A stretch of DNA of 64,000 bases from Liolophura sinensis (lineage: Eukaryota; Mollusca; Polyplacophora; Chitonida; Chitonidae). The translations under genes were made by a program, and so were the position numbers. Location: the NCBI RefSeq assembly GCF_032854445.1, contig NC_088306.1:22291764-22355763 (forward strand), in the 5' to 3' direction. Below are positions 1 through 10,878 of the stretch, in pieces. Under the pieces are notes generated by a model. That model was not told the DNA's origin. It saw nothing but the letters and a program-made list of their open reading frames with translations, and did no database searches. Positions within the stretch are counted from its first letter, which is position 1; every line of letters starts with the position of its first letter.

Positions 1-102
1 CATGGCTCTGCGCGGTTTCCTCCCACTCATAATGCTGGTCGCCGTCGTATAAGTGGAATATCTTGAGTACGGCGTAAAACACCAATCAAATAAATAAATA
101 AA
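1..102 (+). mobile_element. SINE-A (Nin-DC-like), 3' part, cut by window start
   Basis: Core TTTCCTCCCACT...ATAATGCTGGTCGCCGTCGT and an AAATAAATAAAT tail. Mate of 19954-20100. Confidence 0.8.
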
Positions 103-675
103 TCTTCGGTGAGCTTTATGCAAGACTACGCAGTACAGGACCAGAGATAATCGGCAACATCACAGTAACAACAAAAGCAGGTGAACAAACGTCTTTTTTT
201 TTGTCTTGACAGAAAATCAAGCACCATTAACAACCCCCTCCTGCAGGGGCCGTGCATTTACGTACGAAGGCTCAGTACCGTCTCAGCCCTGTACTAATTT
301 GCTCGACCCCCTCCCCCCCCCCCCCCCGCCGCCCTTCATTGTACAGTATGTGTACCACCCAGACACACGAAAATGTATAAGATTACGATAATACACGAGT
401 TCACGGTTTTTGCGTTTGGAACGAGAATAAAGCCACGTGATGTTATTTGAGTATTCAATAAGCGAGCTGTGGTTTGCTCAAGCAATAGCTTGACATTCCA
501 GATTTATCGGCATGCAGGGAATTTATTTACAAAGAGTGACACACATGGCCACATAATGCGACACTGTAGACTCCTATATAGGGCAATGCAGTGCACTGGA
601 TGATTCAGTATTTAAAACTGTGGCACATGCTCGACGGAACGGGTTTAAACCTGTAGTGTCAATATCCAAGTCAGG

Positions 676-926
676 AACCCCCACAGTGGTTAGCGTGCCA
701 GCGCTATGACCCAGTAGCCTCTCTCCAATGCGGTCGCTGTAAGTTCAAATCCAACTCATGCTGGCTTCCTCTACATGGGAAGGTCTGACAGCAACCTAAG
801 GATGGTCTTGAGTTTCCCTCAGGCTTTACCCGTTTTCCTCCCACCAAAATGTTGGCCGGCGTCGTATAAGTGAAATATACTTGGCTACGGCTACACCAAC
901 CAAATAAATAAATAAATAAATAAATA
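676..926 (+). mobile_element. SINE-A, nearly full length, old
   Basis: tRNA-like head (CAGTGGTTAGCGTGCC, GCTGTAAGTTCAAATCC), core with several substitutions, and an (AAAT)n tail. Confidence 0.75.
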
Positions 927-2348
927 TTCATACTGAGCACCACACTAAACAGTTACGGCCCGAATTACGTTACGTGACCGAGGTTCCCCATTTCAGAGCA
1001 GTACATAAAGCTAACAACCGAATTCTATCTTTTCAAAGTATTTAATTCAATTACAAAAACAAACGAACAATAAAACGTGTTTGAGATCTGGTCATATTTA
1101 CTTCAGATTCCAGTGGATTTCCTTTATAAAATTATCAAAGTAATGAGAATATCGTACCATTCAACTATTTGCATTTTTTAGATCTCTCTTTAAGGAAATA
1201 CAACCCAACTGTAAACCTTGTGTTCCTCTAATCAGTTTAAAGTAATACACGAGTAATGTAACTCCAAAAACGAAATACTCATTTTGACTCAATGTTTTGG
1301 CGCTTTATTTTCACATCATCACCTGATAATGGCGAAATAAAGTAAATCCGAAAAACGAAAAATCTCATTTTGACACATTTTCATCTACTGATGATGGCAA
1401 AATAAAGTACCGAAATACTGATTCAAAATGAGTCTTTGGTTTTTCGGAGTTTTACTACTCGTGTACAACGGAACTGTGATGATGGCACGGGAGCGTCGAG
1501 CTATGGCAACTGGACCGTTACTGTCACCCATGGCAACACAGCAAGCGGCCTCACAAATAACAAAGACTCTCTCTTTTTCATATGACAGAACTAGAAGTAA
1601 TCACGGTAATGTAAAAATTTAAACACCATATCATATAAACACTATAACGAAATATATTCAGAAACCATGTGAACTTTGTTAAGCTTGATGTCACTCGACT
1701 AATGACAGGACTGATTTCACAGGTGTATATCTGTACAGAGGAATCTCAGCCAGGTTCAAAAGCAGGTCGACTTACTTATTACGGTAAGTCTTCTGCGTAG
1801 TTTCATTTCACGCACTGAAGCTTAATCTCGTCCATTCCTCGGACTGATTTCCGGTGAACAGGCCTGTATAACGAAGCTATGATCAGGTTCCGAATAAAAC
1901 ATCAACACAGTGTACACACACATACGGCGTAAGTGAATTCTGATGGCCACTCAGTGTCATAATTTGTGCTCAAACGTTTCCCTGGCCCTGGTTTTATGAA
2001 AAGGGCGAAACGCTGAGAAACGCACTTCCACGCTATATCATGAGAGTCATGTTTGACGTATGCCAAACCCCTTTGGAAAACGGGCTCCAGTTGTAAGCAA
2101 GCTTATTTCGGGAAACCGATCAACCGATCCAAATTCAACGAAAGTCCCTGCTTTGAAGAGCTGTCTGTCTGTAGTGTATCAGGCAGGTTGTAGCTTTGTT
2201 TCTGCTTCCATTTTGCCTGCTGAAGGTCAGGCAATGTCACACAGACGATGTCCTTCGAGATTAACGTCAGTTTGAATACAATTGTCCAATACAACAGTAT
2301 CTTATCTCATCCGCACGGAACTGACACCAATTTTCGTTCGCGGCAGCT

Positions 2349-2567
2349 TCATAATCCAAATCTCAGTTGCCCGGATGCAGACAAGATGCGCACGTGACTG
2401 GCGTGATTTATTCGGAAACCAACCTGCCCATCCAGGAATGAGTGAAACAAAGGAGCACGGATGCAGATGTAGTTACCTGGAACTGCATCACTCCATTTAA
2501 AAAATGGAAACGGAGTCATCCCAGGCATATAGAAATGGACTATCGTTGGTTTTTTGATTTTGTCTCC
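2349..2567 (-). CDS. Terminal coding exon of gene A
   Basis: This is a 219-nt exon (72 codons plus TGA) opened by the acceptor TTCTTATTTCCAG. It begins GDKIKKPTIVHF and contains PFPFFKW, VPGNYICIRAP, FLDGQVGFRI and HVRILSASGQL. The reading frame, acceptor and phase (0) are the same in the exons at 22499, 31055, 41805 and 50781, which is the reason for calling it coding. It completes the C-terminal domain begun at the end of the finger exon. It is intact although its parent finger exon is broken. Confidence 0.8.
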   Translation of the reverse strand, partial: GDKIKKPTIVHFYMPGMTPFPFFKWSDAVPGNYICIRAPLFHSFLDGQVGFRINHASHVRILSASGQLRFGL

Positions 2568-3449
2568 CTGGAAATAAGAAAAACAAAGAGGACAGTAATG
2601 TTAAAAAAAGTGAATGGAATAAATGTATTCCATAGAGGTTAACTATTGAGGGCCATGATCACGTGACCGTATACGTCACACATGGATTACTTCATTTAGC
2701 ACGCAGGCTTTCCAACAACCACATCCCTGGCTGAATCTCCAGCAAAATAGCTGAATCGGCATTTGCTAATGTTTATTAAATATAGTGATAGCATAGCCTT
2801 TTGAGTAATTCTAAATCAGTGGCGGCTAAGAAATTCATTGCTTCTAATAGCGATCACTGACACTTTACCTAATACTGTCAAAAATAGGGGGTGGGTAAGT
2901 TGCAATTTAATCGTTTACACGAACTGTTAGAATAAAACCCTAATTAAAGCAAATAGACTGGAGGCCAGATTTCATCGGTTGTGTGACTGTCGTCGCTGGT
3001 CTCGGTTTACTCTCCATGGTGTGGTTTTATCCCCTAACTTGCCACCTCAAACACAATGACTGGTCCCTTTGTGTTCACCAGATTCAACAGGCACGTCTTC
3101 CATCATATGTATACAATGACTGGTCCCTTAGTGACCACTAGATTCAACAGGCACATCTTCCTTCATATGTATAAATGCAAGAAGGAAGCAAAATTAAGCC
3201 TTTAGAAACATAGTCTATTCGCTAAAATTTTTCTATTAGTATATTAAGTTGAATGTGTGGTTCCATCCTAACCTTTGCTCATTTATTTATCAAAATCACT
3301 CCGTATCTCATTTACATATTTGTCAAACAAGTACTACCATTAAACCGCCTAAAACCGTTCGGATGTTGAAATAAGATAAACAGGAAGTGTCGATGGCTAT
3401 CCACCAGATCAAATTTTAATAAAAACCTGATGCAATTTTCATGAGTACA

Positions 3450-3507
3450 CATTATGTCAAATTTATTAAACGATAAAAAAAACTCGTTTAATACATTTGA
3501 CATAATG
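3450..3507. repeat. Hairpin-forming inverted repeat (copy 1)
   Basis: Arms 3450-3473 and 3484-3507 match at 23 of 24 positions around a 10-base loop (CATTATGTCAAATTTATT... arms). It is present again at 23600-23657 in the duplication. Confidence 0.85.
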
Positions 3508-3613
3508 ATTCTCTCGTTTTAAATTCCATATAGGACTATAAGGTATTACAATATTATTACCATAGGTGTTTGTCAAGCTATAGGGGAGCGTGCTCTCAGA
3601 GAGTCGCCTATAT

Positions 3614-3779
3614 TCAGCTGTCCGGCCGTACGTGAGAAGGTCTGCCTGCAACCTGCGGATGGTCGTGGGTTTCCCCCGGGCTCCGCCCGGTTTCCTCCCA
3701 CCATAATGCTGGCCGCCGTCATATAAGTGAAATATTCTTGAGTACGGCGTAAAACACTAATCAAATAAATAAAATAAAA
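3614..3779 (+). mobile_element. SINE-A, 5'-truncated
   Basis: It begins in CCGGCCGTACGTGAGAAGG, with the full core and an AAATAAAAT tail. Confidence 0.85.
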
Positions 3780-4949
3780 TATTCAGCTGTCTGTAAAGTC
3801 CATAAGCTTGGTTTCGACGGCAAGAAGCAATTGCTTCTGCTGACGTCATAAATATTCTAAAACCAGTGGCATGCTGGGTATTGGGCGGAGTTTAACATGG
3901 TTTGAAGGTGACACCATTTACCTGAACTGTTGGCGACTTTACTGTAAACCCTCGTTCGCACGTTTTAATATAATATAACCTTAATAAATGAATTTGACCT
4001 TATCTATTGTAGTATATGATCTGACGGCAGTATACTTTCAAAAATGGATATTAGGAAATTAAAGCGATCTAGTTATTTGCAGACAGTAGTGTAAGGCTGT
4101 GTTCTTGCAGGGGTTTGTTGTAATTGCTGGTTTTTGAGCCAATGTAAAACACATTACTCTCCACATCTTTTGTCCAGCATGCAACTTGTTTTTGAATGAC
4201 TATGACGTCACCTGAGGCAATGAGTTCTTGGTGTCGAAACTCAGCTTATGGAGTTTAACATTAGAAACAGTATTCTAACTGCAACTTCTTTGTAATAAGA
4301 TGGACGTCCAATGTATAGAAGTTGAGTTGTTACGTGATTCTTGCTAAAGGCAATTTTGGTAGCGAGTATGACTGATTTTACAGACAGATGAAAATAGGCA
4401 ACTCTTTAAAATAAAGACTGTAATTCTCCATCATCAATAAATCTGACCAACGGCGTATAACATATTGACAACAACAAAGCAGATAGACAAATTAAAACAG
4501 GATTATAAAAGAATGTGTTTTAGTCATAAGTTGGTCAGATTTTTTTACATAAACGTTTGTCTAGAGGAAACCATGTAACGGCTCTATGTGTTTTATCAGG
4601 ACATAAAGGCAGCCAATATTAACGATGACACCGATAGTATTATTTGAGAAAATAACTTCACAAATATGAATGATGTGTAAAACCAACCGCACCATAATAC
4701 GAATCCCATTTCTTATCCACCACACGTCCATTTCGACGATTTTTGCCACCAGGATAGTGTTAATGGTCTCGTGCAGCACTGAGAAGTATCTCTCCGGCAT
4801 AACTCTGGTCATGTCCGTGATGAACGTAAACCCCTGGCCGTCAGCAAGATCGAAAAAGGTTGGCTGGGGAAGTGACGTCATCAGGTTGTCCACCAGGCGG
4901 GATAACTCTGTTGGGCCTGGAGGTGGTGCTGGCGGGAGGAAAAACTCTG

Positions 4950-7900
4950 GTAACGGTTCCTGTTCACCCATCATAATTGAGCCAGTCACCTTATCATACA
5001 CGGTGCCAAACATAATGAATTCACGTGTCGTCGTACTGACAGGACCAGATTCTGGGCTTGAATTGCTGTCCTCAGCTTTCTTGCGCTTGTTATGAAACAA
5101 ACAAGTCCCTTTGTGTTGGCGCCAGTGCATTTGTTGACAGACATTTGAGCAGTAGGTTATAGTTCTGCATCCATTACATTTTCTAAAATTCCTACCGTAG
5201 ATCTTACAGTTTTCACACTGATAAAACTCGCTCGAAGAGTCATTGTTGCCATCTCGAGAAGACCATTTACAGCTACCTTTGTGTTTTGGCCAGTGTGCTT
5301 GCTGACACAACCTTGAACAGTAGACTATGGCGCTGCAGCCGACACACTTTTTCAAATTTCCGCCAGATGTGTTACAGTTTCCACACTTTTAAACTTGATT
5401 CGCGGAATCCTTGTTGGCATCTCGAGAAGACCATTTACAATTGGATTTGTGTTTTGGCCAGTGTGCTTGCTGACACGACTTTGAACAGTAGGCTATGGCA
5501 CTGCAGCCAACGCACTTTTTCAAATTTCCGCCTGCTGTGTTACAGTTTCCACACTTTTGAACTTGATTCGCGGAATCCTTGCTGATATCTCGAGAAGACC
5601 ATTTACAGCTACTTTTGTGTTCTGGCCAGTGTGCTTGCTGACAGGATTTTGAACAGTAGGCTATGGCGCTGCAGCTGACACACTTTTTCAAATTTCCACC
5701 AGCTGTGTTACAGTTTCCACACTTTTGAACTTGATTCGTAGAATCCTTGCAGACATCTCGAGGAGACCATTTACAGCTACCTTTGTGTTTTGGCCAGTAC
5801 TCTTTCTGGCATGATTTGGAACAATAAGCTGCGGCACTGCAACCTGTACAACGTTTTACCTCTTCGACAACTGTGTTACAGTTTGTACAATAAAGACGCT
5901 CGTTCTGAGAATTCTTTCCGGCATTTTCAGGAGATGGTTAACAGTTGGCTTTGTGTTTTGGCCAGTGCCCTAGCTGACATGATTTTAAACAGTAAGCCGT
6001 TGTTCTGCAACCAGTACAGTCCTCCGACATTTGTGTTACAGTATGCACAACGTCGACCTCCGTTCATGGAGTCCTTGCTGGTATCTTGAGAAGACCATTT
6101 ACAATTGAATTTGTGTTTTGGCCAGTGTGCTTGCTGACACCACTTTGAACAGTAGGCTATGGCGCTGCAGCCGACACACTTTTTCAAATTTCCGCCAGCT
6201 GTGTTACAGTTTCCACACTTTTGAACTTGATTCGCGGAATCCTTGCTGACATCTCGAGAAGACCATTTACAGCTACCTTTGTGTTTTGGCCAGTGTGCTT
6301 GCTGACACGATTTGGAACAGTAGGCTATGGCGCTGCAGCCGACACACTTTTTCACACTGCTGCCAGCTGTGTTACAGTTTCCACACTTTTGAACTTGATT
6401 CGAGGAATCCTTGCTGGTATCTGGAGAAGGCCATTTACAGCTACCTTTGTGTTTTGGCCAGTGTGCTTGCTGACACCACTTTGAACAGTAGGCTATGGAG
6501 CTGCAGCCGACACACTTTTTCACACTGCTGCCAGTTGTGTTACAGTTTCCACACTTTTGAACTTGATTCGAGGAAGCCTTGCTGGTATCTGGAGAAGACC
6601 ATTTACAGCTACTTTTGTGTTCTGGCCAGTGTGTATGCTGACACCACTTTGAACAGTAGGCTATGGCGCTGCAGCCGACACACTTTTTCACACTGCTGCC
6701 AGCTGTGTTACAGTTTCCACACTTTTGAACTTGATTCGAGGAATCCTTGCTGGTATCTGGAGAAGACCATTTACAGCTACTTTTGTGTTTTGGCCAGTGT
6801 GCTTGCTGACACCACTTTGAACAGTAGGCTATGGCGCTGCAGCCGACACACTTTTTCACACTGCTGCCAGTTGTGTTGCAGTTTCCACACTTTTGAACTT
6901 GATTCTAGGAATCCTTGCTGGTATCTGGAGAAGACCATTTACAGCTACTTTTGTGTTCTGGCCAGTGTACTTGCTGACACCACTTTGAACAGTAGGCTAT
7001 GGAGCTGCAGCCGACACACTTTTTCACACTGCTGCCAGTTGTGTTACAGTTTCCACACTTTTGAACTTGATTCGAGGAATCCTTGCTGGTATCTGGAGAA
7101 GACCATTTACAGCTACTTTTGTGTTCTGGCCAGTGTGCTTGCTGACACCACTTTGAACAGTAGGCTATGGCGCTGCAGCCGACACACTTTTTCACACTGC
7201 TGCCAGCTGTGTTACAGTTTCCACACTTTTGAACTTGATTCGAGGAAGCCTTGCTGGTATCTGGAGAAGACCATTTACAGCTACTTTTGTGTTTTGGCCA
7301 GTGTACTTGCTGACACCACTTTGAACAGTAGGCTATGGAGCTGCAGCCGACACACTTTTTCACACTGCTGCCAGTTGTGTTACAGTTTCCACACTTTTGA
7401 ACTTGATTCGAGGAATCCTTGCTGGTATCTGGAGAAGACCATTTACAGCTACCTTTGTGTTCTGGCCAGTGTGCTTGCTGACACGACTTTGAACAGTAGG
7501 CTATGGCGCTGCAGCCGTCACACTTTTTCACGCTGCTGCCAGTTGTGTTACAGTTTCCACACTTTTGAACTTGATTCGAGGAATCCTTGCTGGCATCTGG
7601 AGAAGACCATTTACAGATACTTTTGTGTTGTGGCCAGTGTGCTTGCTGACACCACTTTGAACAGTAGGCTATGGCGCTGCAGCCGCCACACTTTTTCACA
7701 CCGTAGCCAGCTGTGTTACAGTTTCCACACTTTTGAACTTGATTCGTGGAATCCTTGCTGGTATCTGGAGAAGACCATTTACAGCTACTTTTGTGTTCTG
7801 GCCAGTGTACTTGCTGACACCACTTTGAACAGTAGGCTATGGCGCTGCAGCCGACACACTTTTTCACACTGCTGCCAGTTGTGTTACAGTTTCCACACTT

Positions 7901-9080
7901 TTGAACTTGATTCGTGGAATCCTTGCTGGTGTCTGGAGAAGACCATTTACAGCCACTTTTGTGTTTTGGCCAGTGTGCTTCCTGACACCACTTTGAACAG
8001 TAGGCTATGGCGCTGCAGCCGACACACTTTTTCACACTGCTGCCAGTTGTGTTGCAGTTTCCACACTTTTGAACTTGATTCGAGGAATCCTTGCTGGTAT
8101 CTGGAGAAGACCATTTACAGCTACTTTTGTTTTTTGGCCAGTGTGCTTGCTGACACCACTTTGAACAGTAGGCTATGGCGCTGCAGCCGACACACTTTTT
8201 CACACTGCTGCCAGTTGTGTTGCAGTTTCCACACTTTTGAACTTGATTCGCGGAATCCTTGCTGGTATCTGGAGAAGACCATTTACAGCTACTTTTGTGT
8301 TTTGGCCAGTGTACTTGCTGACACCACTTTGAACAGTAGGCTATGGAGCTGCAGCTGACACACTTTTTCACACTGCTGCCAGTTGTGTTACAGTTTCCAC
8401 ACTTTTGAACTTGATTCGTGGAATCCTTGCTTGTGTCAAGAGAAAACCATTTACAGCTACCTTTGTGTTCTGGCCAGTGCTCTTTCTGGCATGATTTGGA
8501 ACAATAAGCTGCGGCATTGCAACCTGTACAACGCTTTACCTCTTCGACAACTGTGTTACAGTTTGTACAATAATGACGCTCGTTCTGAGAGTTCTTTCCG
8601 GCATTTTCAGGAGATGGTTGACAGTTGGCTTTGTGCTTCGGCCAGTGCCCTAGCTGACATGATTCTGAACAGTAAGCCGTTACTCTGCAACCAGTACAGC
8701 TTTTTAGTTTTCCGACATTTGTGTTACAGTATGCACAACGTCGACCTCCGTTCATGGAATCCTTGCTGGTATCTTGAGAAGACAATTTGCAGTTGTCTTT
8801 GTGTTCTGACCAGTGTTCTAACTGACAAGATTTCGAGCAGTACGCCGTATTTTTGCAGGCAGTGCACCTTTTTAAAGTTCCAACGTAGGTCTTGCAGTTC
8901 GAACAGCACTGATTAACCTGATCCAGGGATTGAATAGGGCCATCTGGTTGTTTGTATCTGCAATGAACTTGATGCCTTGGCCAGTGTTCACGTTGACAGT
9001 CTACCGAGCAATAGAACACAGTCTTACAGCCTGAACATTTCTTCAGATCTGTGCAGTATCTGCCACACTGGGAACAATGC
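4950..9080 (-). repeat. 168-bp tandem array of MYND finger units, gene A
   Basis: About 24 coding units of 168 bp, in three zones. From the gene start there are four distinct fingers, then 13 homogenised GSSVKK fingers with KWSSPDTSKDS linkers. One AGGNLKK finger follows, then a second set of CAYC/CTNC fingers, AGGNLKK/SGGNLKK fingers and the CENC finger. The second CAYC/CTNC set marks where a B-type gene was joined. Confidence 0.9.
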
Positions 9081-9095
9081 TGAGCCACCATAATG

Positions 9096-10618
9096 CTGGG
9101 AAAACAACACTAAAAACTAAATACCAAAAAAGGTTGAACAGAATCGAAAATCAGACTGATAGCGAGAAAATCTTCACGAAGAGCTCCAGGTAATGATCCG
9201 CATATAGCAGAGACAACAGCACCACGGACTAAATACCAGGGAAGGTCATATAAAACTCGAAATTCAGCCTGTTAGCTCATACAGAAATCCAGGTTATGAT
9301 CGGCTCCAGGTCTGTAAACACACAGAAAGAAGAGTGTGACTCATTTTATCTGACATAGTATACGTTATACATGGTCACATATAAATAGGTTTGAAAACAG
9401 GAACGACCGTGTGCTGGTATACACTATAAGGATGGAAGCAAACAGATCAACAAGGCATATATTTATAAAGCCTATCTTAGACTTACAAGGAACGTTTCAC
9501 TTTCAGTTTGGTTTACGCATGGATATAGACCTCCCCCAAGCGTTACATGAGCTCAGAAAGCTCTCAAGCGCTCTGCGGTGATGTAAATAGGTCGATAGAC
9601 AAGGAGACAATGGGCTTCAATGGTTAAGTGCTCAGTCAGTTAAAACCCTATAATAGGTAAAACGCCAGTCATTACCCTCTTCAGTACTTTCAGTCGTAAC
9701 CGGGTTCTAATAATCCTTCTCTTATTTTCTTATACCGGTTTTTAGGACGTTCTTTTGACAATAGTCCATCGTGTCTCACTGTGAGTATACAGGGCCTATG
9801 TTACACATATTGACATACAACAGATCTAGAAACCCTTATAACTGACAGGCTATACAGACACTGTGAAGTCCGTGCAATCAATGTAACATCAACTTTCTTT
9901 TTGTTGGCACACAGAACATACCTGTAGAGCACGTGTAACCACCGAAACAGACGTGCTACCTCTTTCTACCAACACGTAAAGATGTAACATTACGACATGT
10001 TGTCAGACGGCCCTACAGTAAATTGAAATCTGTCAATACTAACAGAAAGTCTGTTGTCCGAGTGATGCTAGAATGTATCATATTATTATAACACAATATT
10101 GTGTCATACTGAACGTAATATCCTTTTAGCCTAATAGAATCGTTATTTAAACTAATAGAATATGTGTGTCACATTCTTCAAGTGACATGGTCATCCACAA
10201 TTTGGGTTTTTAAACAAATTCTGAGTGCGACGTCTTAGCGAAGTTTTAAAGTTCGTTCATAAACTAAATCACTCACGTTGAAGTAAAAAATGTGCAATGA
10301 GTATGGAGCTTGTACGAGTCCATTATTCAAATTCATTACAAAGAGGGCAAGCCATTTTACCCCATTAATATTTAAACGGAAGGGCCCGGAGCATATGCGC
10401 AAAGTTCGGAAAGTTCCCTATGATACCGACTTTCGATCAATCGACGAACTCGGATAATTTCGAATATTGATATACATCGATACATACAGAGTACAACAGC
10501 TTAAACAGCATTGAGAAAAGGATACGAATAATCTTCTCATTAAACTAAGAGCCAGAAACGTGTGTCTGTTCGAAATTTAACACCCCCTGCCCACCACAAC
10601 AATAACATTTGCACCCAC
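9096..10618 (-). other. Upstream region or first intron of gene A
   Basis: No coding frame is visible. It begins with an acceptor-like TTTTCCCAG and would be the intron if the 260-nt exon is exon 1 of gene A. It contains the dispersed repeat at 10010-10145. Confidence 0.4.
10010..10145. repeat. Dispersed repeat with ACAACAGACTTTCTGTTA
   Basis: It matches 34436-34560 (duplication) and, inverted, 50420-50550, where AGGATATTATGTT, GACACAATATTG and ACAACAGACTTTCTGTTA recur in the same order. A weaker relative is at about 19375-19440. Confidence 0.6.
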
Positions 10619-10878
10619 CTATCAAGCAGTAGTTTTGCGACATCTTCGTCCTTCGTGAGACATTTTTCTTTCTTCATTGTACTCCACCGTTCAAACTGAC
10701 CATCAATTACAACTCTACACTTGCTTGTCGGCCTGTCGAGCTCTTTTTTACGCCTCTTTTTGGCCGAACCTGTCACGAGCGAGCCGTAGGTCCTTTTACG
10801 CGTGTAATCAGCTATGTTTGTTGAGTTTACCGAGTGCTGTGCGCATGATCCATGTCCACTGAACTGACAGCGCCTCAT
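10619..10878 (-). CDS. Candidate first coding exon upstream of gene A (basic segment plus FERW/LLLDR motif)
   Basis: This open exon of 86 codons plus 2 nt starts with ATG at 10878 and ends GATAG|GTGGGTGC, a plausible donor. The product has a basic KKRRKK stretch (possible nuclear localisation signal) and then QFERWSTMKKEKCLTKDEDV and AKLLLDR, which looks like a small helical module. I recall similar pieces at the start of various uncharacterised animal proteins, without a named function. The first exon ends in phase 2. The acceptor TTTTCCCAG at 9096 in front of gene A gives C-ATT-ATG, so joining the two keeps the finger frame open. It may therefore be exon 1 of gene A. Alternatively it belongs to a separate gene whose other exons I cannot see. 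A near-identical copy lies at 35026-35285. Confidence 0.5.

Larger units (their letters stand above)
1..5380. repeat. Segmental duplication, left part, copy 1 (mate 19999-25410)
   Basis: From base 1 the sequence follows 19999 onward almost base for base (offset 19998, 20150 after indels) through the 3' flank, terminal exon and tail of gene A versus gene B. Visible indels are about 150 bp extra in copy 2 at 20917-21095 and about 130 bp extra in copy 1 at 3765-3915. The duplication continues to the left of the window. Confidence 0.9.
2349..9091 (-). pseudogene. Gene A: giant poly-MYND finger gene (about 24 fingers), broken
   Basis: Exon 4693-9091 and terminal exon 2349-2567, with donor ATG|GTGCGG at 4692 and acceptor TTATTTCCAG ending at 2568. 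The frame opens with MVAQHCSQC and reads 13 MYND fingers, about 56 residues each, before a TAG at 6905-6907 (TCG changed to TAG in the linker). It continues in frame through five more fingers to about 6020, where roughly 8 nt are missing compared with the equivalent finger at 8.7 kb. In the new frame there is a TAA at 5938-5940 (CAA changed) and another TAA at 5389-5391 (CAA changed), after which finger 24, the proline-rich segment and the C-terminal domain are open. Finger 6 has Asn in place of the ligand His (near 8130). The head matches gene C and the tail matches gene B. MYND fingers are protein-interaction modules, but with these breaks a full-length product is unlikely. A repeat-assembly artefact is the main alternative. 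Confidence 0.8.

Noticed and set aside
1428-1622. 64-codon plus frame (also 21594-21788) conserved between the duplicated blocks
   Set aside because: The two copies are identical because of the recent duplication. The older relative near 29880 does not keep the frame.
6286-8358. 690-codon open frame on the plus strand across the gene A array
   Set aside because: It is the antisense of the 168-bp finger units. The unit happens to have no stop in that frame, so repetition keeps it open. The minus frame has the zinc-ligand pattern and splice context.
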